Shown here in pieces: positions 41,818 to 50,355 of a stretch of 64,000 nt of DNA (within the stretch, counting starts at the first letter, position 1; every line of letters begins with the position of its first letter). A program made the translations under genes and the position numbers. The notes beneath the pieces are model-generated. The model saw only the letters and a program-made list of their open reading frames with translations, searched no databases and was not told where the DNA came from. The stretch comes from Brumimicrobium sp964585545 (GTDB taxonomy: Bacteria > Bacteroidota > Bacteroidia > Flavobacteriales_D > Crocinitomicaceae). The stretch spans positions 1 to 64,000 of the forward strand of contig CAZPDT010000013.1 in the NCBI GenBank assembly GCA_964585545.1, written 5' to 3'.

Positions 41818-43701
41818 TTATGATGCTTTATCAATATTTTCTTTCTCCATTTTAATCTCATTTTCGATATCTTTTTCAACCTTAAGGTTATCAATGATGA
41901 ACTCTTGTCGTGTTGGTGTATTCTTACCCATATAAAAAGAAAGTACTTCATCAATAGAGGCGTCTTTACTGAGCATTACGGGCTCAAGTCTTATATCTTC
42001 TCCAATAAAATACTTAAACTCATCAGGAGAAATTTCCCCCAACCCTTTAAATCGAGTTATTTCAGAAGATTTACCGAGTTCCTTTATTGCTTCTTTACGC
42101 TCTTTCTCTGAATAACAGTAGCGGGTTTTCTTTTTGGTTCGAACTCTAAAAAGAGGAGTTTGAAGGATATATACATGTCCTCGCTTTACCAAATCCGGAA
42201 AAAAACGAAGGAAAAAGGTAAGTAACAACATTCGGATATGCATTCCATCAACATCGGCATCTGTCGCAATAACGATATTGTTATAGCGCAAATCGTCCAT
42301 ATCATCTTCAATATCTAATGCTGCTTGAATCAAGTTAAATTCCTCATTTTCATACACAACCTTTTTGGTTAAGCCATAAGTATTTAAGGGCTTTCCTCTC
42401 AAACTGAATACAGCTTGTGTATTGACATCTCTTGACTTTGTAATTGACCCTGAAGCGGAATCTCCCTCAGTAATAAAAAGCGTTGTCTCTCCACGTCTTT
42501 CATCTTTTAAATCCGTAAGATGAATTCTGCAATCTCGTAATTTTTTATTGTGTAGACTTGATTTTTTAGCACGTTCTCGTGCAATTTTACGAATACCAGC
42601 AAGATCTTTTCGCTCTTTTTCAGAACGTTTAATTTTCTTTTCTAAAATTTCTGTAGTTTCCGTATTCTTATGTAAGTAATTATCAAGTCTGATCTTTAAA
42701 AAATCATTAATGAATGCCCGCATAGATTTTCCTCCTTGTTCTACTTCTTTTGAGCCGAGTTTAGTCTTTGTTTGCGACTCAAAAATAGGTTCCATTACTT
42801 TTACTGCAACAGCAGCTACTATGGATTGTCTGATGTCTGTAGATTCATAATTTTTATCGTAAAAATCTTTAATCACACGTGCATAAGACTCTTTAAATGC
42901 GCTTAAATGAGTTCCTCCTTGGGTAGTGTGTTGACCGTTTACAAAAGAGTAATAATCTTCACCGTAAGTTCTGCCATGGGTAATTGCAACCTCAATATCA
43001 TCTCCTTCTAAATGTATAATAGGATACAAAGACTCCCCATCTTGATTGTTTTCAAGCAAGTCTTTAAGTCCATTCTTTGATTGAAATTTTTCTCCATTGA
43101 AATAAATTGCCAGCCCCTTATTGAGGTAACAATAATTCCAAATCATTTTTTCGATATAGGGAAACTTATAGGCAAACTTCTTAAAAATCTGTTCATCAGG
43201 GTGGAATTCAACGTATGTACCGTCGCGCTCATCAGTTTTTTCACTTTTATTGTCTTGTGTTAATACCCCCCGTTTAAACTCTGCAGATTTCTTCTTCCCT
43301 TCTCGTACGGAGTAAACCAAAAAATGATCACTTAATGCGTTAACTGCCTTGGTCCCTACACCGTTTAAGCCTACTGATTTCTTAAATGCTTTTGTATCAT
43401 ATTTCCCTCCAGTATTAATTTTTGAAACAACATCTACCACTTTTCCAAGGGGAATACCACGCCCATAATCACGAATGGAAACCAAGCCTTCTTTCACCTT
43501 AATATCTATTCGTTTTCCTTTCCCCATGACAAATTCATCAATGGAGTTATCTATGACCTCTTTTATTAAAACATAGATGCCATCATCGGCCGAAGATCCA
43601 TCTCCTAATTTCCCAATATACATCCCGGGACGCATTCGAATGTGCTCTTTCCAATCGAGTGAACGTATATTATCTTCTGTGTAACTTCCTTCTTTAGCCA
43701 T
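41818..43701 (-). CDS. parE: Topoisomerase IV subunit B
   Basis: The ATPase subunit partnered with ParC. GHKL ATPase features: WKEHIRMRPGMYIGKLGDGS, IKEVIDNSIDEFVMGKG (the E/N box), RDYGRGIPLG, then VGLNGVGTKAVNALS. The TOPRIM domain has LFITEGDSASGS and DADVDGMHIRMLL, followed by RFKGLGEISPDEFKYF. At 627 residues it matches ParE, not the longer GyrB. First gene of the parE-parC operon, 3 bp before parC. A -7 box (CAAATATA on the plus strand at 43729-43736) fits a short leader before its ATG. Confidence 0.94.
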   Translation of the reverse strand: MAKEGSYTEDNIRSLDWKEHIRMRPGMYIGKLGDGSSADDGIYVLIKEVIDNSIDEFVMGKGKRIDIKVKEGLVSIRDYGRGIPLGKVVDVVSKINTGGKYDTKAFKKSVGLNGVGTKAVNALSDHFLVYSVREGKKKSAEFKRGVLTQDNKSEKTDERDGTYVEFHPDEQIFKKFAYKFPYIEKMIWNYCYLNKGLAIYFNGEKFQSKNGLKDLLENNQDGESLYPIIHLEGDDIEVAITHGRTYGEDYYSFVNGQHTTQGGTHLSAFKESYARVIKDFYDKNYESTDIRQSIVAAVAVKVMEPIFESQTKTKLGSKEVEQGGKSMRAFINDFLKIRLDNYLHKNTETTEILEKKIKRSEKERKDLAGIRKIARERAKKSSLHNKKLRDCRIHLTDLKDERRGETTLFITEGDSASGSITKSRDVNTQAVFSLRGKPLNTYGLTKKVVYENEEFNLIQAALDIEDDMDDLRYNNIVIATDADVDGMHIRMLLLTFFLRFFPDLVKRGHVYILQTPLFRVRTKKKTRYCYSEKERKEAIKELGKSSEITRFKGLGEISPDEFKYFIGEDIRLEPVMLSKDASIDEVLSFYMGKNTPTRQEFIIDNLKVEKDIENEIKMEKENIDKAS

Positions 43702-43728
43702 AAAAATTTATGAATTATTCGTAATTAA

Positions 43729-43736
43729 CAAATATA
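43729..43736 (-). promoter_or_regulatory. Candidate -7 box of the parE-parC operon
   Basis: TATATTTG on the minus strand, an exact TAnnTTTG match, would start transcription about 20 nt before the ATG at 43701. No clear -33 element. Confidence 0.4.
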
Positions 43737-43945
43737 ATATCTATTTCTTTAACTTTTAACCTTCTCTTATTAAGGTTATCCACTTATGAACGTTAATAGT
43801 GAGAAAAGAAATAAAATATTCCCTATAATATAGTGAATAAATTAAGAAAGCTCTAATAAGTCTGAAGAAAGATCAATGAAAGAAAATATATAAATTAATT
43901 TTATAAACTATGCCTGAAATCATATAAAGTAAGTAGATTTAAGGC

Positions 43946-45010
43946 GTGAAGAATAAAAAAATAATATATTGGATCATCCAATTTGTATCTTGGGGAGCCT
44001 TTTGCGGGCTGATTGGAATAACGGTTATTTTACAAGGAAAAGCTACAGTATACACGCCCATAAAGCTTTTGAATCTTTTTGTCCTCTTGATTCTGTCAAC
44101 ACAAACCATACGTTGGGTCTTTATTAAATACAAATGGCTGAACCTAAAAATGACCTCTCTTATTCCGAGAGCGCTGTTGCTTATCTTCATTTTAGCAACG
44201 ATAATAATTTTAATTACCAATGTGATTATTAACGATTATTTCTTGGATGAGGGCAGTAAAACATTGGTTGAGTTTTCCATTAATGTGTTGTTAAATGCCA
44301 TGTTTCTGATCTTGTGGACTACGGTGTATTTGGCTTTTCATTTAATTCAGAAATCTCAAGTGCAGGAAATGAATAACCTTAGACTGCAAGCTAAACAAAT
44401 AAAAAATGAATTAAAAGTATTAAGAAGTCAATTGAATCCCCACTTTCTTTTCAACTCGTTAAACAATATAAGGGCTTTAATAGAAATCGACCCAGCAACT
44501 GCCAAATCTTCCATTACAACCTTATCAAGTTTGTTGAGAAGTTCACTTAACTTAAGCAAAAAGTCAACAATCCCGCTTCAAGAAGAGATTCAATTGGTAA
44601 AAGAATTTCTTATATTGGAAAAAATAAGACATGAGGAAAGACTCAGGTATACAATTGAAAACAATATTGTTGAAACCATTAATATTCCACCTTTCTTGGT
44701 TCAAGGAATGGTAGAAAACGCTATAAAGCACGGTGTTTCAAAGTTGTCAAATGGCGGAGATTTATTGATTCACACTTATTATGAAAAAGATACACTTATA
44801 TTGTTGGTGACCAATACTGGAAAGTATAAAGCTGATGAAGACACCAGTCGTTCTGGAATTGGGATTGCCAATACCCGAAGACGTTTGGAAATACTTTATG
44901 CTGATAAAGCAGGATTTGAAATTAAAAACGATGAAGGCATTGTAAAAGCAAAAATCTGGATTAAAAAAGAGCAACTAAAACAATTTAAGAATGAGAGCAG
45001 TCATAATTGA
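43946..45010 (+). CDS. LytS-type sensor histidine kinase
   Basis: An inner-membrane sensor kinase of the HisK7/PF06580 group, 354 residues. The N-terminal ~140 residues contain four transmembrane helices (IIYWIIQFVSWGAFCGLIGI; LLNLFVLLILSTQTIRW; ALLLIFILATIIILIT; LLNAMFLILWTTVYLAFHLI), so sensing is probably membrane-internal. Phosphoacceptor His166 lies in LNPHFLFNSLNN, with the ATPase motif ENAIKHGVSKLSNGGDL and IGIANTRRRLEILY. The start is GTG at 43946. It overlaps its LytTR response regulator by 20 bp, so the two form a translationally coupled two-component system. The input signal is unknown. Confidence 0.92.
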   Translation: MKNKKIIYWIIQFVSWGAFCGLIGITVILQGKATVYTPIKLLNLFVLLILSTQTIRWVFIKYKWLNLKMTSLIPRALLLIFILATIIILITNVIINDYFLDEGSKTLVEFSINVLLNAMFLILWTTVYLAFHLIQKSQVQEMNNLRLQAKQIKNELKVLRSQLNPHFLFNSLNNIRALIEIDPATAKSSITTLSSLLRSSLNLSKKSTIPLQEEIQLVKEFLILEKIRHEERLRYTIENNIVETINIPPFLVQGMVENAIKHGVSKLSNGGDLLIHTYYEKDTLILLVTNTGKYKADEDTSRSGIGIANTRRRLEILYADKAGFEIKNDEGIVKAKIWIKKEQLKQFKNESSHN

Positions 45011-45725
45011 TGATGAACGATTGGCACGCCAAGAACTGAAAAGACTAATAGAGGAAAGTGCTGATACGATTCAAGTTGTTGGGGAAGCGAACAATGGCTT
45101 AGAAGGTATTAAGACCATCAAAAAGTTGGCCCCTGATATTATATTTCTCGATATACAAATGCCAGAAATGGATGGTTTTGAAATGCTGAAACACCTTGAA
45201 GAAATTCCCATCGTTATTTTCACCTCAGCTTATGATGAATATGCTTTAGAGGCGTTCAGAGCCAATGCCCTAGATTATCTTTTAAAACCAATAGATCCCA
45301 CTGAATTCATCAATACAATTCAAAAAATTGAAAAGGACGTAGAGAATGAATTTTATTCTGATGTTTCCAATTATAGAGAAGATAGGCGACTCACCGCAAA
45401 TGATAAAGTTTTAATTAAAGATGGAGAAAAATGCTACTTCCCTCAGTTGCAAGAAATCTTTTATTTTGAGAGTCATGGCAATTACGTAAAAATCTACTTT
45501 AAAGAAAATAAACCTATGATTTTAAGAAGTTTAAATGCTTTAGAAGAACGTTTATCTCCTGAAGACTTCTTTAGAGCCAACAGAAAGTATTTGATTAATA
45601 TTCATGCTATAAAGCAAATTGAAAATTGGTTCAATGGCGGACTAAAAGTAACCCTAGAAAACAATAAAGAAGTGGAAATTTCTCGAAGACAAGCCATTCG
45701 TTTTAAGGACATTATGGCTTTATAA
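44991..45725 (+). CDS. LytTR response regulator
   Basis: The cognate regulator of the LytS-type kinase. Residues 1-115 are a receiver domain with phosphoacceptor Asp54 (DIIFLDIQMPEMDGFEML), acidic pair Asp7-Asp8, and Thr/Lys switch residues (VIFTSAYDEYALEAFRANAL; LLKPIDPTEF). The C-terminal ~100 residues are a LytTR DNA-binding domain (KVLIKDGEKCYFPQLQEIFY; FFRANRKYLINIHAIKQIEN; RRQAIRF). It probably regulates a few promoters with paired 9-bp direct repeats, as LytTR proteins do. Start ATG at 44991 overlaps the kinase gene by 20 bp. Confidence 0.94.
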   Translation: MRAVIIDDERLARQELKRLIEESADTIQVVGEANNGLEGIKTIKKLAPDIIFLDIQMPEMDGFEMLKHLEEIPIVIFTSAYDEYALEAFRANALDYLLKPIDPTEFINTIQKIEKDVENEFYSDVSNYREDRRLTANDKVLIKDGEKCYFPQLQEIFYFESHGNYVKIYFKENKPMILRSLNALEERLSPEDFFRANRKYLINIHAIKQIENWFNGGLKVTLENNKEVEISRRQAIRFKDIMAL

Positions 45726-45887
45726 ACAAAGTCATTACTAAATCTATTCTCGATAACCGATAGCGCTAAAAACATCGACTAAAGTTCAAGTCAATGACTC
45801 ATCTTACCTTGCAAAAAATACAATTTATGAACACAACAGGTTAAAAATATTTACATATATTTAAGAATGAAATAAAGAAGATAATCT

Positions 45888-45895
45888 TATCTTTG
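45888..45895 (+). promoter_or_regulatory. -7 box of the RRM gene
   Basis: TATCTTTG, a perfect TAnnTTTG match followed by GC-rich CCGCT, 40 nt before the ATG at 45936. Confidence 0.55.
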
Positions 45896-45935
45896 CCGCT
45901 CTCTATTACAATTTTTAGTAATATTATATAAAGAA

Positions 45936-46325
45936 ATGACGAATATATTTGTAGCTAATTTAGATTTTGGAATTACCTCAGAAGATTTAAAAACCACCTT
46001 TTCACAATTTGGTGCTGTATCTTATGCACATGTTGTTTATGATAGAAAAACTAAGAGGTCCAAAGGATATGGTTATGTTGAAATGGAAAATCCTTTAGAA
46101 GCAGATGCAGCTATATCAGCATTGAATGGTTTAGAGATTGGAGGGAGAGCGCTCGACATTAAAATAGCCACTCCAAAAGAGAAGCGTGCTCCGAGTAACG
46201 ACAAAGGTAAATCAGAAGAAAGTTCAAAGAAAGTGTTCTCAAGAACAAAGAAAGTAATGCCCAAAAGAGACGATACAGGGAAAAGACGCGTCTTGCGCCC
46301 AAGAAGAAAAAAGAACAACGACTAA
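45936..46325 (+). CDS. RRM-type RNA-binding protein
   Basis: A 129-residue cytoplasmic RNA-binding protein. RNP2 is IFVANL (4-9) and RNP1 KGYGYVEM (43-50), an exact RRM. A basic low-complexity tail follows (ATPKEKRAPSNDKGKSEESS; then KVMPKRDD, RRVLRPRRKKNND), expected to add affinity for RNA. Small RRM proteins in Bacteroidota are abundant and sometimes cold- or growth-regulated. The clear promoter and monocistronic position upstream of the convergent CarboxypepD_reg gene suggest independent regulation. Targets are unknown. Confidence 0.92.
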   Translation: MTNIFVANLDFGITSEDLKTTFSQFGAVSYAHVVYDRKTKRSKGYGYVEMENPLEADAAISALNGLEIGGRALDIKIATPKEKRAPSNDKGKSEESSKKVFSRTKKVMPKRDDTGKRRVLRPRRKKNND

Positions 46326-46364
46326 CCCGAACCATATAGCATTTGGTCAAAAACACAACACTTC

Positions 46365-47087
46365 TTAACGTGTGAATAATTCTGGATGCATAGATTTATA
46401 ATGTTCTAACTTTCCTTTTATGTATTGAATTAGCTCATAGTCAGATGCTGTTTTAAGGAAGTTTTCATCGATATTTAAAAAGTAAATAAAACGCTCAAAC
46501 TGTTCTTCTTTTAAATAAATCACATCATAGGAACCGTAAGCGCGCAACAATTCCTTTAAAACCCGATTGATATCATCTTGATGTTCCATTTTTGCCACCA
46601 AGCGTTTGCTCCTCTCTTTTTTGCTGAATCTTTCATATAATGCAGTAATGGGACTTTCCAAGACATTAATCCCTGTAACGGTTCGGGTTTCTCGCTGACT
46701 CAAAGATTCTCGGTCTTTTTTTATTTCTTCTAAGGATTTTATCGGATAAACCTTAATCTCTTTATAGGTCTGAACATTAGGCTTGAGATAAATAAGTGTA
46801 TCAACAGTACATGAATTTAATGGTGTAGGTATTGTAATGCGTTTTTTATCATATCCCTTAACAGAGAATGCAATCTCATCTCCAGGTCTGACATAAACAG
46901 AGAACTTCCCATCGGGATGTCCAAATACGCCTTGTTTGGTTGTCATGTTTATAACCATAAGATTATAAAATCCAATAGCAGAAGAAGTGTCTACGACCTT
47001 TCCTTTGAGATAAATTTCCTCACATTGCCCCAAAGCTATTGCGTTCAACATGAAAAGAAAAACAAGTATAGAAATTGATTTTTTCAC
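46365..47087 (-). CDS. Exported carboxypeptidase-regulatory-like domain protein
   Basis: A 240-residue exported protein: signal peptide (ISILVFLFMLNAIALGQ), then a CarboxypepD_reg-like Ig domain (YLKGKVVDTSSAIGFYNLMV; VFGHPDGKFSVYVRPGDEIA; FSVKGYDKKRI). It ends in a helical, charged region (EEIKKDRESLSQRETRTVTG; KEQFERFIYF; KLEHYKSMHPELFTR). This is a periplasmic accessory of unknown partner, and in Bacteroidota often sits near surface or T9SS machinery. It is convergent with the RRM gene (gap 39 bp). Confidence 0.78.
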   Translation of the reverse strand: MKKSISILVFLFMLNAIALGQCEEIYLKGKVVDTSSAIGFYNLMVINMTTKQGVFGHPDGKFSVYVRPGDEIAFSVKGYDKKRITIPTPLNSCTVDTLIYLKPNVQTYKEIKVYPIKSLEEIKKDRESLSQRETRTVTGINVLESPITALYERFSKKERSKRLVAKMEHQDDINRVLKELLRAYGSYDVIYLKEEQFERFIYFLNIDENFLKTASDYELIQYIKGKLEHYKSMHPELFTR

Positions 47088-47200
47088 AAAGACAAAGTTA
47101 CAAAAATTAAATCGTTATCAATGTTTACATTTGTGTATAATAACCGATTAACCGAAGGGTGATTAGATTATAATCGTTTACAATTGTAACATAGAACAAT

Positions 47201-47231
47201 TTTGTAAGTTGCTGAATTTGCTGTAATTTTG
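47201..47231 (+). promoter_or_regulatory. Promoter of mnmA
   Basis: TTTG (47201-47204), 19-nt spacer, TAATTTTG (47224-47231): an ideal Bacteroidota housekeeping promoter. Transcription should begin near 47237, leaving about 40 nt to the ATG at 47276. Confidence 0.8.
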
Positions 47232-47275
47232 CAGATTATAAATTAATGCTTTCGCATTTAATACCGAAAAAAAAT

Positions 47276-48454
47276 ATGAAACGGGTTGTAGTTGGACTTT
47301 CAGGAGGTGTAGATTCAAGCGTAGCGGCACATCTCTTATTGGAACAAGGATATGAAGTTATTGGTCTGTTCATGAAGAACTGGCACGATGAGTCGGTAAC
47401 CGTATCCGATGAATGTCCTTGGATAGACGACTCCAATGATGCTTTATTGGTTGCGAATAAGCTCGGCATCCCTTTTCAGGTTGTTGATTTAAGCAAGGCT
47501 TATAAAGAAAGGATTGTCGACTATATGTTTAATGAGTATGCATCTGGAAGAACGCCAAACCCTGATGTTCTTTGTAATCGAGAAATTAAGTTTGATGTGT
47601 TTTTAGAAAAAGCCCTTGAATTGGGTGCAGATTATGTCGCTACAGGTCATTATTGCCAAAGAAAAGAGAATCCAGATGGAAGCATTAGTCTATTTGCTGG
47701 AAAAGACAAGAATAAAGATCAGTCCTACTTTCTCTGTCAATTGGATCAAGACCAATTAAAAAAGGCCTTGTTCCCAATTGGGGCATTAGAAAAGCCTGAA
47801 GTGCGTAGAATAGCACGAGAGTTGGATTTGGTTACTGCCGATAAAAAGGATTCACAAGGCTTATGTTTTGTGGGAAAAATAAGGTTACCTGATTTTTTAC
47901 AGTCTCAATTAAAACCAAAAGAAGGAAAAGTAATCGAAATTCCTTCAGATTTCTCTCCACTCAGTAAATTTCACGCCATACCAAAAGATTTTGATCATAT
48001 AGAAGACCTGGTGAGCCCTTTAAAGTACAATGAAAGTGATGGTATTGAAGTAGCGCAGCACCAAGGCGCACATTTTTATACCATTGGGCAAAGAAAAGGA
48101 TTGCATATTGGTGGTCGTCCTCATCCTTCGTTTGTACTTCAGGTTGACACAGTGAACAACCTGGTGTTTAGTGGACAGAAAGACAACCATCCTGGACTAA
48201 ATAAAATTGCATTGAAAATTGATAATAAGAGTGTTACATACACAAACGTAAAGAATTACTTCAATATAGATAAAGAAATCCATTGTCTGGTAAGAATTCG
48301 CTATAGACAACCATTGCAAAAGGCAAGAGTGCTTCCCAGAAAGAATTTTACTTATGTTTTATTCGATAATTTACAAAGAGGGATTACACCTGGGCAGTTC
48401 TGCGCCTTCTACAGCAAGGATGAGGAATTGCTAGGCTCCGGCGTTATCGATTAA
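47276..48454 (+). CDS. mnmA: tRNA-specific 2-thiouridylase
   Basis: The enzyme that thiolates uridine 34 at the wobble position of tRNA Lys, Glu and Gln. Features: PP-loop SGGVDSS (residues 9-15), the nucleophile Cys100 in NPDVLCNREIKF, ATGHYCQ, and the second active-site Cys197 in DSQGLCFVGKIRL. The C-terminal beta domain has FYTIGQRKGLHIGG and QRGITPGQFCAFY. The start at 47276 (MKRVVVGLSGG) is chosen over an in-frame ATG ten codons earlier because it begins with the conserved PP-loop strand. It has an ideal promoter just upstream. The last 24 bp overlap the convergent XRE gene. Confidence 0.95.
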   Translation: MKRVVVGLSGGVDSSVAAHLLLEQGYEVIGLFMKNWHDESVTVSDECPWIDDSNDALLVANKLGIPFQVVDLSKAYKERIVDYMFNEYASGRTPNPDVLCNREIKFDVFLEKALELGADYVATGHYCQRKENPDGSISLFAGKDKNKDQSYFLCQLDQDQLKKALFPIGALEKPEVRRIARELDLVTADKKDSQGLCFVGKIRLPDFLQSQLKPKEGKVIEIPSDFSPLSKFHAIPKDFDHIEDLVSPLKYNESDGIEVAQHQGAHFYTIGQRKGLHIGGRPHPSFVLQVDTVNNLVFSGQKDNHPGLNKIALKIDNKSVTYTNVKNYFNIDKEIHCLVRIRYRQPLQKARVLPRKNFTYVLFDNLQRGITPGQFCAFYSKDEELLGSGVID

Positions 48455-48817
48455 CTCCTCAAAAGTCCCATCTTTATACAACAATATTACTTTTTTAATC
48501 TGTTTAGCTGATGGTGCTTTCTCAGATTGATGAGATAAATCGCTATTGGTGATATTCTGATTGGATGTCTTCTCGTTTGCATCTATTGGGTCTGTTTCCA
48601 TTGTCCGTCCAACCTTTCTTCCTGTAACTAACCAATTGGCGTCTACCTTAGGAAAAGTGTCCAAAATCTTCTGTATAAAGTCTATGCTCGGCTTATTGCG
48701 TCCAGCAAGGACATGAGATATGCTTGAGCGCTGCACACCTATCTTGTCAGCAAAAGTAGAATTGGTCATTCCATTCATTCTAATTACCATTTGTAACCTC
48801 TCACTTATGGACATCAT
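48431..48817 (-). CDS. XRE-family transcriptional regulator
   Basis: A 128-residue DNA-binding protein. The N-terminal ~60 residues are an HTH_XRE domain (SERLQMVIRMNGMTNSTFAD, helix 2-3 turn IGVQRSSISHVLAGRNKPS, then DFIQKILDTFPKVDANWL), similar to phage-repressor folds. The rest is a low-complexity linker (DANEKTSNQNITNSDLSHQS) and short C-terminal KKVILLYKDGTFEELIDN. No S24 peptidase is fused. The start is either of the paired ATGs (Met1 48817, Met2 48814). Three palindromes of the type TTTAC-N4-GTAAA at 48826-48936 lie upstream, one over its -7 region, so autorepression is likely. It overlaps mnmA by 24 bp. Confidence 0.86.
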   Translation of the reverse strand: MMSISERLQMVIRMNGMTNSTFADKIGVQRSSISHVLAGRNKPSIDFIQKILDTFPKVDANWLVTGRKVGRTMETDPIDANEKTSNQNITNSDLSHQSEKAPSAKQIKKVILLYKDGTFEELIDNAGA

Positions 48818-48825
48818 TTTAATTT

Positions 48826-48936
48826 TCTACAAATGTAATTAATTTATATAAATTATATCACATTTATACATTGATTTTTAAAACTATAGTTTACTTTTGT
48901 GAACATTATCAAAGGCATATAGTTTACTTATGTAAA
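48826..48936. promoter_or_regulatory. Three palindromic operator-like sites upstream of the XRE gene
   Basis: TTTAC-TTAT-GTAAA at 48923-48936 (perfect), TTTAC-TTTT-GTGAA at 48890-48903 (one mismatch), and TCTAC-AAAT-GTAAT at 48826-48839 (two mismatches). The last overlaps a minus-strand -7 box TACATTTG (CAAATGTA, 48830-48837). The first two share the longer context TATAGTTTACTT. The plus strand of the second also reads TACTTTTG, a -7 match, so divergent transcription is possible. Confidence 0.6.
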
Positions 48937-49192
48937 TATGAGTTGCTTACTTTTGATGAGCTGTCTTGTATTAAATGAAGCACTTTAGGCCCAATGTCTT
49001 ATTAACCCTGAATTGCACTCCACTGCGTTGCGTTTATTTAAGGTTAAGCAAGAGTTTTTAGGCAGTGATGAGGGAAGATTATAGATACTTATGCATAAAC
49101 CTTTGCTCTCACTCTGTTACGGTGTGTATTTTTGACCAAAAATCATGACAAAATATTCCTTTGAGTGTGCTAGGCGTAAAAGTGAGCTATTC

Positions 49193-49233
49193 TATGTTAC
49201 AAAGAACACTTGTCTTTGAATGCGGGCTATTTC
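49193..49233. repeat. Degenerate dispersed intergenic repeat, family 1, copy C (end motif)
   Basis: TATGTTACAAAGAACACTTG then TCTTTGAATGCGGGCTATTTC, clearly parallel to 23198-23236 in copy B. Upstream similarity (49020-49190) is faint. Confidence 0.45.
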
Positions 49234-49342
49234 CTGAAATACTGGTGTGATAGATTACAAAATAATTTGTGAATGTGTAAATGTTGCAGGTTGACATTAT
49301 TTTGAAGCACATCATCTTCTTTTTTGTCAATAGAGAATTAAT

Positions 49343-49379
49343 AAAAAAAGGAGCATCTTTAAGACACTCCCCTTTTTTT
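49343..49379 (-). terminator. Terminator of the small minus-strand gene
   Basis: On the minus strand GGAGTGTCTT pairs with AAGATGCTCC (10 bp, two G-U pairs), followed by a U tract of seven. It is 49 nt downstream of the 63-residue gene. Confidence 0.75.
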
Positions 49380-49427
49380 AACAACAATTAAAAACTAAAA
49401 ACAAACAACAACAGAAAAATTGAACAA

Positions 49428-49619
49428 TTAATTCTTTGAGAAACCACATGTAAAGAGCTTATCTTCTTGAATCTTCTCCTTAGGATATTTGCGAACGAAG
49501 TCCATAAGTTCGGCAACTTCATATAAGGAAAGCTTACTGTTTCCACTTTGCTTATCATATTTGTTCAGCTGCTTTTTAACAATCTTCAATCGATTTAAAG
49601 CAATTACATAACGGTTCAT
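49428..49619 (-). CDS. Small uncharacterised protein (63 aa)
   Basis: A 63-residue helical, lysine-rich protein (RLKIVKKQLNKYDKQSGNSK; LYEVAELMDFVRKYPKEKI) with no signal or membrane segment. I do not recognise it. Support for being real: a convincing terminator follows it, composition is protein-like, and no larger gene covers it. It lies between the XRE regulator region and a second orphan gene on the same strand, suggesting a small accessory or mobile-derived patch. Confidence 0.5.
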   Translation of the reverse strand: MNRYVIALNRLKIVKKQLNKYDKQSGNSKLSLYEVAELMDFVRKYPKEKIQEDKLFTCGFSKN

Positions 49620-49760
49620 AATTCTCTGTAATTTTTTGTGCCTATCATTACGGATATTATTTCAGAAGGTTACAGATTTGGTGAAATAATTAACATTTAT
49701 AAATTATTACAAAGAGAAATAATTGATATAAATAATGATAAAAATTTGATTATTAGAAAT

Positions 49761-50207
49761 TTATACTCTAAAGCTATTTTTTACATGTTTATTACTTTTA
49801 TTTTTATGTCGCCTTTTATTTTTGCGTATCCAATCCAATAAAAGTAGTATTAAATAACAGGGGAACAACACTGCTTTTAAAGTATTTGAAAATACTCGTT
49901 TAATGCCTCTCTTTGTTTTTTTGATTTTTCTAATGAGTCGTTTTTCTTTTTCTGGATCACGTATATCAAGTCTAAAAAAGCGCAATGCACGCATCAATAA
50001 AATTTCGCCCAATCCATATTCTCGAACATTGCTTAATGAATATTCTTTATAGCTTAATAAAAATTGGTAAACTAAAATTCTGACCTGAATAAAAAATGAT
50101 AAACTTAATTCTGTTCCATTTCGCTTAATTGTATAATATGCATTTGTCGCTGCATTTCTATACTCTTCTATAACCCTCCTCTGGTCTTCTGTAATTGATA
50201 TGTACAT
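49761..50207 (-). CDS. Uncharacterised basic membrane-associated protein (148 aa)
   Basis: A 148-residue protein, unusually basic (runs such as RLIRKIKKTKRGIKRVFSN and RKNKRRHKNKSNKHVKN), with one probable transmembrane segment near residues ~110-125 (AVLFPCYLILLLLDW). The N-terminal half is helical and hydrophilic (ISITEDQRRVIEEYRNAA). No family recognised. A short plus-strand frame overlapping its 3' end (49638-49841) is probably a shadow. Basic, small, orphan genes in such positions may be mobile-element passengers; nothing proves it. Confidence 0.5.
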   Translation of the reverse strand: MYISITEDQRRVIEEYRNAATNAYYTIKRNGTELSLSFFIQVRILVYQFLLSYKEYSLSNVREYGLGEILLMRALRFFRLDIRDPEKEKRLIRKIKKTKRGIKRVFSNTLKAVLFPCYLILLLLDWIRKNKRRHKNKSNKHVKNSFRV

Positions 50208-50291
50208 GTCTTTATTGTTATTGATTGAACAAATATTTAAAAAGGAATTGTAACTTTATAGTGGATTTAGTAGTATATAGATATTAAGTTA

Positions 50292-50299
50292 TACATTTG
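50292..50299 (+). promoter_or_regulatory. Candidate -7 box for the 50356 gene
   Basis: TACATTTG, an exact consensus match 57 nt before the ATG. Spacing to a TTTA upstream is 22 nt. Confidence 0.4.
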
Positions 50300-50355
50300 A
50301 ATTTAATTAAGTGAATTAAGTTTACAATTCAATTAAGTTCTTAACTTTACCAAAA

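Larger units (their letters stand above)
48837..49427. other. ~590-bp regulatory/repeat region
   Basis: Holds the operators, a weak repeat motif (49193-49233) and a hairpin terminator (49343-49379). A minus-strand 66-codon frame (49187-49387) covers the repeat and hairpin and is unlikely to be a gene. Nothing else recognised. Confidence 0.5.

Noticed and set aside
43776..43784. DnaA-box-like TTATCCACT upstream of parE
   Set aside because: A single site with one mismatch, no cluster of boxes and no dnaA nearby; not support for an origin.
49187..49387. 66-codon minus-strand frame
   Set aside because: It lies over a repeat motif and a hairpin terminator, so it is probably not translated.
49638..49841. 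Plus-strand 67-codon frame starting with GTG
   Set aside because: Overlaps the 3' end of the 148-residue minus-strand gene, lacks a good start context and ends in hydrophobic residues probably mirroring the opposite strand.
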